Shown here piece after piece: positions 45,901 through 52,594 of a DNA stretch of 64,000 nt. The notes under the pieces were generated by a model. The model did not search any database. It worked only from the letters and a program-made list of their open reading frames with translations, and was not told where the DNA came from. The translations under genes were made by a program, and so were the position numbers. The stretch is from Glandiceps talaboti. Lineage: Eukaryota; Hemichordata; Enteropneusta; Spengelidae. Within the stretch, counting starts at the first letter, position 1; every line of letters starts with the position of its first letter. The stretch is from NCBI RefSeq assembly GCF_964340395.1, contig NC_135556.1, positions 3,217,501-3,281,500 of the forward strand, read 5' to 3'.

Positions 45901-47525
45901 TTAGTTTGATTCTACTCACATATTCATAGTCTTAGTTTGATTCTACTCACATTGTCATAGTCTTAGTTGGATTCTAATCATATAGTCATAGTCTTAGTTG
46001 GATTCTACTCACATAGTCATAGTCTTAGTTTGATTCTACTCACATAGTCATAGTCTTAGTTGGATTCTACTCAAAGTCATAGTCTTAGTTGGATTCTACT
46101 CACATAGTCATAGTCTTGTTTGGATTCTACTCACATAGTCATAGTCTTAGTTTGATTCTACTTACATAGTCATAGTCTTAGTTGGATTCTACTCACATAG
46201 TCATAGTCTTAGTTTGATTCTACTCACATAGTCATAGTCTTAGTTTGATTCTACTCACTAAGCCATAGTCTTAGTTGGATTCTACTCACATAGTCATAGT
46301 CTTAGTTTGATTCTACTCACATAGTCATAGTCTTAGTTGGATTCTACTCACATAGTCATAGTCTTAGTTGGATTCTACTCACATAGTCATAGTCTTAGTT
46401 TGATTCTACTCACAAAGTCATAGTCTTAGTTGGATTCTACTCACATAGTCATAGTCTTAGTTGGATTCTACTTACATAGTCATAGTCTTAGTTGGATTCT
46501 ACTCACATAGTCATAGTCTTAGTTGGATTCTACTCACATAGTCATAGTCTTAGTTGGATTCTACTCACATAGTCATAGTCTTAGTTGGATTCTACTCACA
46601 GAGTCATAGTCTTAGTTGGATTCTACTCACATAGTCATAGTCTTAGTTGGATTCTACTCACAGAGTCATAGTCTTAGTTGGATTCTACTCACAGAGTCAT
46701 AGTCTTGGTTGGATTCTACTCACATCGTCATAGACTTAGTTTGATTCTACTCACATAGTCATAGTCTTAGTTGGATTCTACTCACATAGTCATAGTCTTA
46801 GTTGGATTCTACTCACATAGTCATAGTCTTAGTTGGATTCTACTCACATAGTCATAGTCTTAGTTGGATTCTACTCACATAGTCATAGTCTTAGTTTGAT
46901 TCTACTCACTAAGTCATAGTCTTAGTTTGATTCTACTTACATAGTCATAGTCTTGGTTTGATTCTACTCACATAGTCATAGTCTTAGTTGGATTCTACTC
47001 ACATAGTCATAGTCTTAGTTGGATTCTACTCACATAGTCATAGTCTTAGTTGGATTCTACTCACAGAGTCATAGTCTTAGTTGGATTCTACTCACATAGT
47101 CATAGTCTTAGTTGGATTCTACTCACATAGTCATAGTCTTAGTTGGATTCTACTCACATAGTCATAGTCTTGGTTGGATTCTACTCACAGAGTCATAGTC
47201 TTAGTTGGATTCTACTCACATAGTCATAGTCTTAGTTTGATTCTACTCACTAAGTCATAGTCTTAGTTTGATTCTACTCACATAGTCATAGTCTTAGTTG
47301 GATTCTACTCACATAGTCATAGTCTTAGTTGGATTCTACTCACATAGTCATAGTCTTAGTTTGATTCTACTCACTAAGTCATAGTCTTAGTTTGATTGTA
47401 CTACATGTTGCCAACTGATTAAATCACATCAATCAAGTCATAAAAAACATCATACACTGCAAAGTTGTGTTATTTTCAGTACTGATCATACAACCTTACT
47501 CACAGGGGACAGCAGGCATGTATTA

Positions 47526-47557
<32 letters not shown>

Positions 47558-48612
47558 AATTGATTATTTAATTACTTGAATGATTGATTGGTAAATTGAA
47601 TGGTTATATTTTGTGTGATATTGATCAATTGACTGATTGATTGTGGTGATATAAACTTTTTTCCTTCTTTCCCTGGCTACTTTTCTCTCTTTCAGCTGTA
47701 TATAATGCTCTCTTTATTGACTAAATAAAGACATTTTGTTCATTCTTCTCCTCTTATCTAAATTAAAACACACCTAATTTAATAATTACCAAGGCATCGG
47801 TTACAGGAACAATTTGCTTTATCTCTTATCTTCTGGGAGATTATATCACACCAAACAAACACTCAGCCATGTACAAACTAGTATACAAGAGAGCTTTTGT
47901 AATGTACTACAACTTGAAAGAGGCCAATGGTTGTACGACGACGCATTTGTTGATAACCAAACATCTTTATTCCTGTAATGATGACTCCATGTTCCTCTTT
48001 AACAGAATGGTGCTGTGTTTTGGTATAATTTAAGGCCTTCCGGTAAAAGTGATGAATTGACAAGACATGCTGGATGCCCAGTACTTATTGGAAATAAATG
48101 GGGTAAGATCAGAAACACGCTGATTTGTACCAATATACGTGGAATCACTTAGATGTGAAACTAGAATGACCTTCTAGCCATCTTGTAAACCAATATTATT
48201 ACAACAAATGTACAGAGAAAATCTTCCATTCAGGGATGCTTTTTTGAGTGTCAGTGTCAGTAATAGTGGTTGTCATGGTTCCTGCTGGACACCAACACTG
48301 TCTCTTTATTACAGCTGTAACAAGATTTTGATAGTAAAGTACTACAAGTGTATATTTAGGGGCATATGTTGCTTGCAGTGTGAGTTGTGCTTCACATAAC
48401 AGATACAGCATGATCTAGTCTCTGTAAAACTTGATAATGTACAATTTTATTTAACTAAAGTCATTTATATCAACTTTATTATAATCGCCCCTAATTAGTA
48501 TGATCAACAAAGTCCCACATCTTTATGTTCTGTTACAGTGGCCAATAAATGGATCCACGAGAAAGGCAATGAATTTAACCGGCTGTGTGACCTTCATCCA
48601 GATGTGGACTGA
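22523..48612 (+). CDS. P4HA: P4HA paralogue B, prolyl 4-hydroxylase alpha subunit, complete, 13 coding exons, 547 aa
   Basis: The collagen prolyl 4-hydroxylase catalytic subunit acts in the ER lumen with PDI. Exons: 22523-22710, 26688-26848, 29805-30142, 34731-34782, 35337-35509, 36674-36853, 37152-37225, 37870-37987, 38699-38752, 39430-39495, 40163-40231, 48006-48102, 48539-48612. They join in frame with GT/AG ends to 548 codons including TGA, against about 517-556 aa in the family. Signal peptide about 1-24; N-terminal dimerisation domain about 25-150; substrate-binding TPR-like domain about 150-250; dioxygenase domain about 330-540. Fe ligands are His441, Asp443 and His512, and the 2-oxoglutarate Lys is Lys522. 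The 71-residue spacing from His441 to His512 equals that of human P4HA1. The two conserved Cys pairs are present. The gene lies downstream of paralogue A in the same orientation and tail-to-tail with NDUFA2. Introns are swollen by repeats. No break was seen. Confidence 0.95.
23915..24045. mobile_element. Palindromic MITE-like element
   Basis: TAGTTCCAAACAGGACAG near 23,931 is mirrored by CTGTCCTGTTTGGAACTA ending near 24,021. Looser pairing extends outward (CTGCTAATAGTCTTT with AATCTTTACGTTAGCAG) and inward (ATTAAAAACT with AGTTTTTGAT). There is no coding capacity. It is read as a small non-autonomous DNA element in intron 1. Confidence 0.65.
26085..26150 (+). repeat. (TCCA)n/(TCCC)n microsatellite
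   Basis: ATCCATCC runs merge into CCCTCCCTCC and back, in P4HA-B intron 1. Confidence 0.9.
26688..26848 (+). CDS. P4HA: P4HA-B exon 2 (N domain)
   Basis: Acceptor atttttcag, donor gtaggt; phase 2 in, 1 out. It carries NPVNAFLLIKRLHIGWSDV, the most conserved block of the P4HA N-terminal region (human HPVNAFKLMKRLNTEW). Confidence 0.95.
27050..27285 (+). repeat. 43-48-bp tandem repeat, about 5 copies
   Basis: Units of CCTGTCTACAnnnn-GGTTTGTGATTTAACTTCA-(A/C)TTCTCACTAAA, in P4HA-B intron 2. Confidence 0.92.
27986..28036 (+). repeat. (CA)n microsatellite
   Basis: About 25 CA copies in P4HA-B intron 2. Confidence 0.96.
28806..28850 (+). repeat. (CATA)n microsatellite
   Basis: About 11 copies of CATA. 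Confidence 0.95.
29600..29730 (+). repeat. GGAT/GGAG-rich low-complexity tract
   Basis: Degenerate GGATG, GGTGG and (GGAG)n units, about 75 bp before exon 3. Confidence 0.88.
29805..30142 (+). CDS. P4HA: P4HA-B exon 3 (peptide-substrate-binding domain)
   Basis: Phase 1 in, 0 out; donor gtatgt. It encodes GAAKALLRLQDVYKVET, LTGEDCFDVGRAAYLSGDHY and DYLAFSHYR. These are the helices of the TPR-like domain that binds polyproline-type substrate (human AAKALLRLQDTYNL and ECFELGKVAYTEADYYH). Confidence 0.96.
30525..30836. mobile_element. MITE, family of three copies (copy 1)
   Basis: The right end (reverse complement) reads GTGGCCATATGGATGATCAT, then GGGTATTTGTTTGGATTT. The left part has GGGTATTTATTTTGGGTTTT and TATAAAGCAATTTT. 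Inner arms AGTCCTTGTCTGTAACTCAA and TTGAGTTACAAACAAGGACT pair across the centre. Related copies lie at 49,189-49,475 and 61,519-61,802. It has no coding capacity. Confidence 0.75.
30937..30990 (+). repeat. Interspersed repeat piece shared with 51,836-51,888 (inverted)
   Basis: ATTCAAATTAGGTATAAAATGTGACTTTTTAGTAAAAAATC matches the reverse complement of the segment at 51,836-51,888 with few changes. A related ATGCAAATTAGGTCTAAAATGTG follows at about 31,032. Confidence 0.75.
31140..31500 (+). repeat. Degenerate tandem repeat of about 115-120 bp, 3 copies
   Basis: Each copy has CCAACAAG(G/A)CCA(T/C)GCCnnTnACAACAGCCAAATGA-like sequence, then a TTGGCAAGTGGnTAAAC-like block and an AT-rich link. Confidence 0.65.
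33092..33254 (+). repeat. 55-bp tandem repeat, 3 copies
   Basis: ATAACTGTGCGTGGCCCAGA plus CTAATCAACGGAGTAGCAG and an AT-rich end, three times in a row with almost no change. Confidence 0.96.
33299..34444 (+). repeat. 40-bp tandem array, about 29 copies
   Basis: The unit CCATAAACGTGAGAACAAAA plus TCCTTA(C/G)GCTACTTTCCCCG recurs, with several shorter units lacking the GCCA part. C/G variants at one site are interspersed in blocks. The array lies in P4HA-B intron 3, 287 bp before exon 4. Confidence 0.97.
34731..34782 (+). CDS. P4HA: P4HA-B exon 4 (end of substrate-binding domain)
   Basis: A 52-nt exon, acceptor ggtttggcag, donor gtatgt. It encodes VGNLKKALNLSRELLKQ, the last TPR-like helix (human QGDLDKALLLTKKLLEL). 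Confidence 0.93.
35084..35285 (+). repeat. 33-bp tandem repeat, 6 copies
   Basis: TCATTCTATCTAGGCC(C/T)TTA plus TCTATG(C/T/G)AGnA(A/C)TG. The unit length is a multiple of three, so a frame stays open (RMSFYLGLYLC repeats). It ends about 50 bp before the exon 5 acceptor. Intronic, not coding. Confidence 0.93.
35337..35509 (+). CDS. P4HA: P4HA-B exon 5 (linker to catalytic domain)
   Basis: Acceptor cctatag, donor gtaaga; phase 1 in, 0 out. A charged linker VREIEKKEQEEMKVLEDK is followed by NREKYEALCRGE, matching human ERQKYEMLCRGE and supplying the first Cys of the conserved inner disulfide. Confidence 0.95.
35637..35672 (+). repeat. (CAA)n microsatellite
   Basis: About 11 copies followed by an A run, in P4HA-B intron 5. 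Confidence 0.93.
35739..35825. repeat. Near-perfect palindrome (36-38-nt arms)
   Basis: The left arm has CAATAGACACCGGTGGAAAG plus ATAAACAAC. The right arm is its exact reverse complement. ATAAGT(AT)A / TACTTAT extend the arms with only a 2-nt indel. The loop is about 13 nt (AAGGCGGAGCCGC). It could be a hairpin or a tiny MITE in P4HA-B intron 5. Confidence 0.92.
36674..36853 (+). CDS. P4HA: P4HA-B exon 6 (start of the dioxygenase domain)
   Basis: Phase 0 both sides. It encodes LNCHYATNGNSMLILQPAKK, with the second Cys of the inner disulfide, then VIVYHDVISDVEIAQLIELAKPK (human IRFHDIISDAEIEIVKDLAKPR). Confidence 0.96.
36924..37020 (+). repeat. (CA)n then (ACGT)n microsatellites
   Basis: (CA)n to about 36,960, a CATA link, then ACGTACGT copies to 37,020, in P4HA-B intron 6. 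Confidence 0.95.
37152..37225 (+). CDS. P4HA: P4HA-B exon 7
   Basis: 74 nt, phase 0 in, 2 out. It encodes LKRSLVVDQVTQGGAADADY and RISS, aligned with the human stretch ending TAQYRVSKSAWL. Confidence 0.92.
37614..37790 (+). repeat. 55-60-bp tandem repeat, 3 copies
   Basis: CTCTATAAACTATCAGTTAT plus ATGGATGTAAAACGTGTTGTATAGCGTCAGC, three times, in P4HA-B intron 7. Confidence 0.92.
37870..37987 (+). CDS. P4HA: P4HA-B exon 8
   Basis: Acceptor tttccag, donor gtgaga. The exon encodes GWLEDHHTTLGIKLSRRISY and ITGLSTLSDSGHRHAEAWQ, aligned with human AWLSGYENPVVSRINMRIQDLTGL. Vertebrate P4HA genes use alternative exons near here. No second candidate was seen in this gene. Confidence 0.94.
38626..38648 (+). 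repeat. Lone copy of most of the 31-bp satellite unit
   Basis: CTCAGTTTGATTCTACTCACATA matches 22 of 23 bases of the unit that forms the 7.1-kb array starting at 40,281. It lies in intron 8, about 1.6 kb before the array. Confidence 0.8.
38699..38752 (+). CDS. P4HA: P4HA-B exon 9 (HxD iron-binding motif)
   Basis: 54 nt, phase 0. It encodes VVNYGLGGQYEPHFDHST. His441 and Asp443 of the HFD motif are the first two Fe(II) ligands (human QVANYGVGGQYEPHFDFA). Confidence 0.97.
39430..39495 (+). CDS. P4HA: P4HA-B exon 10
   Basis: 66 nt, phase 0. It encodes DEDKPDIHLPGSRNRIATWM and FY (human LGTGNRIATWLFYMSDV). Confidence 0.96.
40163..40231 (+). CDS. P4HA: P4HA-B exon 11
   Basis: 69 nt, phase 0. 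It encodes LSDVKAGGYTVFPEADVFV and PPVK (human MSDVSAGGATVFPEVGASVWPKK). Its donor opens the intron with the 31-bp satellite. Confidence 0.96.
40281..47402 (+). repeat. 31-bp satellite array, about 230 copies, inside P4HA-B intron 11
   Basis: The unit AGTCATAGTCTTAGTT(T/G)GAT plus TCTACTCACAT repeats at 31 bp with almost no phase loss over 7.1 kb. Variants mark higher-order structure: a rare unit with TTTTAATCAC occurs at about 41,881, 42,377, 43,772 and 45,663. Spacings are 496, 1395 and 1891 bp (16, 45 and 61 units). A CATAGAC variant at 41,337 and 43,228 is also 1,891 bp apart. One 27-bp unit (near 46,071) is short. On the minus strand each regular unit contains GTGAGT, a donor-like hexamer. 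Confidence 0.98.
47403..48005 (+). other. End of P4HA-B intron 11
   Basis: Non-satellite sequence with a (GATT)n run at about 47,525-47,555. Otherwise nothing recognised. Confidence 0.7.
48006..48102 (+). CDS. P4HA: P4HA-B exon 12 (distal iron His, 2-oxoglutarate Lys)
   Basis: 97 nt, the same length and phase as the penultimate exon of paralogue A. It encodes GAVFWYNLRPSG and LTRHAGCPVLIGNKW. His512 is the third Fe ligand and Lys522 binds 2-oxoglutarate. Cys515 starts the outer disulfide. Confidence 0.97.
48539..48612 (+). CDS. P4HA: P4HA-B exon 13 (C-terminus)
   Basis: Acceptor tctgttacag. It encodes ANKWIHEKGNEFNRLCDLHP and VD, then TGA at 48,610-48,612. Cys540 pairs with Cys515 by analogy with human P4HA1. 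Confidence 0.96.
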
Positions 48613-48791
48613 TTACAAGTACCATGGATCACTCTTTCCAGTGCAATATCAATTTTACCTCATCATGTACATTATGTATAATTTGATCTGTTGACTTTCC
48701 ACCTAGCTTGATTTGAAAGAAATTTATTTTATATTTATTGACGTATGTCACAGTATTGCTGCCCCTCGTCAAGCCAGTGTGGTGATTTAAA

Positions 48792-48797
48792 AATAAA
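48792..48797 (+). terminator. Candidate poly(A) signal of P4HA-B
   Basis: AATAAA, 180 bases after the stop codon. Confidence 0.45.
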
Positions 48798-49119
48798 AAC
48801 CAAAAAACCAAAACAAAAAATTCATTGGATTCTTCAAATCTGCTGAACCACTGCACCTTGCTATGTCATGTACTACTAGTACATGTATGTATACTATATA
48901 GGCAAAGTGTGAACAGTTTAAGCTAACCTAGCAAAGACGTACTTTCTCATGACAGCAGAGACTTATTTAGTTCTAGTGGAACTCTCAATGCTTTACTAGT
49001 ACATGTGTCATTTAGGGTAGAAGTAAAACCAATAGATTTGGGTTGGTCATAGTATGGGGCTTACTCCTTCAGATCTAGTGCCTGCGTGAATGCATATACA
49101 AACATACACACAAACCACG

Positions 49120-49171
49120 CACGAACGCACGCACACGCGCACGCACACGCGCACGCACACACACACACACA
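49120..49171 (+). repeat. (CA)n/(CG)n mixed dinucleotide tract
   Basis: ACGCACACGCGC units passing into a pure CA run. Confidence 0.9.
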
Positions 49172-49188
49172 TTTGTTCAGTGGTCATA

Positions 49189-49475
49189 ATGTGTATTTAG
49201 TTTGGATTTTTAATTTATGAAACAGTCTTACTATTTGGAAATACGATGTAAAATAACACACCAGGACCTTGTTTGACACTCCATAAATTTGTCAGTGTAT
49301 GTAAAGCAACAAACGTTTTTTATCTTCAATTTTTCGTGCAATTTATTGAGTGCCAAACAAGGACTTGATATATGTTCTTTCACATTGTATTTCCAAGTAG
49401 AAAAACGTAGTACAGCTTGTTATATCAATTACAATTCTCAGATAAATGGCCAATTTCCATCCATATGGTCACTTT
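49189..49475. mobile_element. MITE, family of three copies (copy 2)
   Basis: Left end GTGGTCATAATGTG with TTTGGATTTTTAATTTATGA. The right end as reverse complement is GTGACCATATGGATGGAAAT. The inner arms TTGTTTGACACTCCATAAAT and TTTATTGAGTGCCAAACAAG share AACAAGGACTTGA with the copy at 30,525. It lies between P4HA-B and NDUFA2. Confidence 0.72.
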
Positions 49476-49685
49476 CATGAACTCCGTAGTCTGAAATTAC
49501 ACCCAAGTATATGAACTGTTCCAATCAATATACAACTGTATATTTGAACATTTTATCATGTCTGAGTGGAAACCATAGCAACTAAGTATGGGTAAAATGA
49601 TCAAAGTAACACGTTTCCATCACATGATTATTTGTGCAAACATTTATTTATGTGGATAATCATCCATTTTCACTATGTGAAAACT

Positions 49686-49691
<6 letters not shown>

Positions 49692-49732
<41 letters not shown>
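49692..49732 (+). repeat. (ATC)n microsatellite
   Basis: About 13 copies of ATC. Confidence 0.95.
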
Positions 49733-50104
49733 GCATGCGACTCTTTTATTGTCATGTCTTATTGTTCCCTTGGATGTCGGACCTCAAAAACCTATATGTG
49801 GATGTAGATGTGGATGCATGTGGTTGTATATTTTTGAAATTTGTCAGTGTTTGTATCAGCTTAAATTACAGTATCTACTTTGACCTGTTCATTACAGTAT
49901 CTACTTTGACCTGTACATTACAGTATTGTTATATTTATAACAGATTGCATTCTCTACAAATCTAGCCGTCCTTATTAAAATTTCAGTACACCAATGACCT
50001 TTTACGTGCACTTTATCTGTATGTGTGCTTGAACGTCATTTTTTTTGCCTTTTCTGGGAATGCAAAATGAGGGAGTCTTTTTTTGAATGCCTTTAAAATT
50101 GTTA

Positions 50105-50462
50105 ATGTTTCCATGGTCGAGTGATCAAACCACATGCCTCTTTCCACTGTGAGTGGTTAAACCACTTGCCTCTTACCACTACGGTGGGGTTTGAACCCAT
50201 TCAGGGTTGTTGTAGGCAAGTGGTTAAACCACTTGCCTCTTACCACTATGGTGGGGTTTGAACTCTTGTAGGATTTGATTAAATTTATCACGCTGAGTAA
50301 GAATGGCGTAGTTCAGTTGATTCTACCAAACATTACAGGTTTCCCCGGGTACTCTGGTTTCTTCCTGCATTAACACTGAATCTTCCTCCTCTTTTTGGGC
50401 AATGACTGTTGGGTGGTTTATTAATGAATAAATAAATAAATAGATAAAATAAACAAATAAGT
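50105..50462 (+). mobile_element. tRNA-derived SINE with a duplicated head
   Basis: Two head-like segments follow each other. Each has GTGGTTAAACCACTTGCCTC and TTACCACT(A)nGGTGG, then a B-box-like GGTTTGAAC(C/T)C (about 50,188 and 50,254). A body with TTTCCCCGGGTACTCTGGTT follows, and a tail of AATAAATAAATAAATAG at about 50,425-50,462. The order tRNA-like head, body, A-rich tail is that of a SINE. The doubled head is unusual. An acceptor-stem cloverleaf could not be closed, so it is not called a tRNA gene. Confidence 0.72.
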
Positions 50463-50965
50463 ATACTATTGAAATAATATACTATGTTTCTATGTATGCT
50501 CATCCATACAAATCACGTTATTATTTCAATATTATACAGGTGCATATATAGATATGAGCTTAAAATGATATTCCATTTATCCATCGTTGTTTGTTTGTAA
50601 AATGATTCCTTGGCTCCCTGTGATTTGATGGATAGCTGTATTCCTCATCAGTCATGTACATACGTACATGTCAACTTCATTTTATGGTTGATCCTGGAGT
50701 GGACATGTACAGATGTGGAAAGACAGAGAGGTTTCCCCTGAACCAAACACCCAACTCTACAACATTACAATCACAGACAGTACAGGTCCTTCCCAAATCA
50801 GACAACATCATCTGTTTACTGTCGTCATCCACATGCTCCCACCTTAAAAATAATCTGACCTTTCCAAGAGCACTGGAGCATCAAGGAGAGCTTGACAAAT
50901 TGGTCTGTATTCAACTTTGATCTCGGGTAGAAGTGAGCACTGCGAAAATATTAATAGTTGATTTT

Positions 50966-51006
50966 CCGGTTCCAAGATACATGCACACAATGCATCTTGG
51001 AACCGG
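50966..51006. repeat. Hairpin, 13-nt arms
   Basis: CCGGTTCCAAGAT and ATCTTGGAACCGG are exact reverse complements around a 15-nt loop. A small transposon end or a structured RNA is possible. No gene is adjacent. Confidence 0.8.
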
Positions 51007-51084
51007 CAACAGGTCTATTCACTCTTGGAAAGGTTTACTTATTCTATTATGAAAACCGTAAACCTCCAAATGTTATGAAGTAAA

Positions 51085-51780
51085 ATGCTACAAGCATCTC
51101 TATTAATTTTGGATTTGACAATTCGTCTGGCAGGGGTAGCATCCAGCTTAACCAAAAATGCTATAATACAAACAGTTCTCTGCTGGAGAAACTGCTAACA
51201 CAAGTTTTTATGTAACAACATTGTACTACTACCCCCCCCCCCCCCCCCCTCCTTTTTCTAGGGTATGTACAACTCCATATACTATGGTAAAATGTCTAGT
51301 TTTGTTCACCAGGCTACCCAATAATTTTGCTACTTTTGAAATACATACAGGCATTTGAATGTTGCTAAGGCATGCATGGTCATGGTTGCTAGGGCCACTT
51401 TTCATGTCTTGGACAAGATGTGGTGAACAAATGCTACAAGCATCTCTATTAATTTTGGATTTGACAATTCGTCTGGCAGGGGTAGCATCCAGCTTAACCA
51501 AAAATGCTATAATACAAACAGTTCTCTGCTGGAGAAACTGCTAACACAAGTTTTTATGTAACAACATTGTACTACTACCCCCCCCCCCCCCCCCCCCCTC
51601 CTTTTTCTAGGGTATGTACAACTCCATATACTATGGTAAAATGTCTAGTTTTGTTCACCAGGCTACCCAATAATTTTGCTACTTTTGAAATACATACAGG
51701 CATTTGAATGTTGCTAAGGGCATGCATGGTCATGGTTGCTAGGGCCACTTTTCATGTCTTGGACAAGATGTGGTGAACAA
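51085..51780 (+). repeat. Tandem duplication of a 346-bp segment
   Basis: Copy 1 (51,085-51,430) and copy 2 (51,431-51,780) agree almost base for base. They differ mainly in the length of an internal C run and one extra G near the end. The junction repeats ATGCTACAAGCATCTC. The near-identity implies a recent duplication, or an assembly artefact. Confidence 0.95.
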
Positions 51781-51835
51781 CTCTTCTAGAATCATCCTCA
51801 CAAAGTTTCAGGGTCAGTCAACACATAATAGTTTT

Positions 51836-51888
51836 GGAACTAAGGATTTTTGATCAAAAAGTCACATTTTATACTAAATTTGAATATG
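51836..51888 (-). repeat. Interspersed repeat piece shared with 30,937-30,990
   Basis: The reverse complement begins TATTCAAATTTAGTATAAAA and continues TGTGACTTTTTGATCAAAAATCC, matching the P4HA-B intron 3 copy. The flanking text (TCACAAAGTTTCAGGGTCAG) probably belongs to the same element. Confidence 0.7.
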
Positions 51889-52142
51889 ACTGAAAAGATA
51901 GCTGTCTTGACGTGTCTCAACACATGCACCAAGATAAATACCTTTAGTAACATAGCCCCCCACCATGATTACACGAAATAAATAGCATTTCACTTTGCAT
52001 TCATCTTTGAAGCTTCTCAAACATATACAACCAACTACGCACTCTCTGAAGTATATTGGTTGGATTGTATGCATATGATGATGGAATAAAAGAAACTAAG
52101 ACAAGAAATCATTGTTTTCCTAAATGACTGGTACATGGTCTA

Positions 52143-52148
52143 TTTATT
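52143..52148 (-). terminator. Candidate poly(A) signal of NDUFA2
   Basis: AATAAA on the minus strand, about 360 bases after the NDUFA2 stop. Confidence 0.35.
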
Positions 52149-52505
52149 GTCTATAAAATTGTATACCAGAACAATCCAAACAAAACACACACATTCCAGT
52201 GAAATTTTATGTACAATACATTGTTGTTATGGTTACGGCAAAGCAGACTGAATCATTGTACATAATATCACTAAAAACTTATAAGTCAAATTATTACAAC
52301 ATGCTGAATATTCCTGGTCCCACTAGAACCTACAGTCAAAACATGCTGTGAGCTGCAAGATACACAATGCAAGCATACACATGTCTAATGGTTTGTTGGC
52401 TGTAAACAAGGATAATTTCACTTTGTGCTCAATGTCAACTCCTCAATGTCTAATGATCAACATTCTACAAACACAGCATGAGGGCACCAATATTCACTGG
52501 ACACA

Positions 52506-52594
52506 TTATGGTTTCACAAGAAGTGTTTCCAGGGCTTTAGCAACTTGATCAGGATTCTTGTGAGTTAGTGTTACATATTTTTCTTTACCAAAAT
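52506..52594 (-). CDS. NDUFA2: NDUFA2 exon 3
   Basis: Acceptor tactttccag (minus strand). It encodes DFGKEKYVTLTHKNPDQVAK and ALETLLVKP, then TAA at 52,508-52,506 (human AFGQETNVPL, DQVTRALENVL). Confidence 0.94.

Noticed and set aside
33299-47402. CRISPR-like appearance of the 40-bp and 31-bp arrays
   Set aside because: The repeats are directly adjacent without unique spacers and lie in introns of an animal gene.
50150-50275. Possible tRNA gene
   Set aside because: B-box-like motifs are present, but no acceptor stem or full cloverleaf could be closed. Placement in a SINE with an A-rich tail explains it better.
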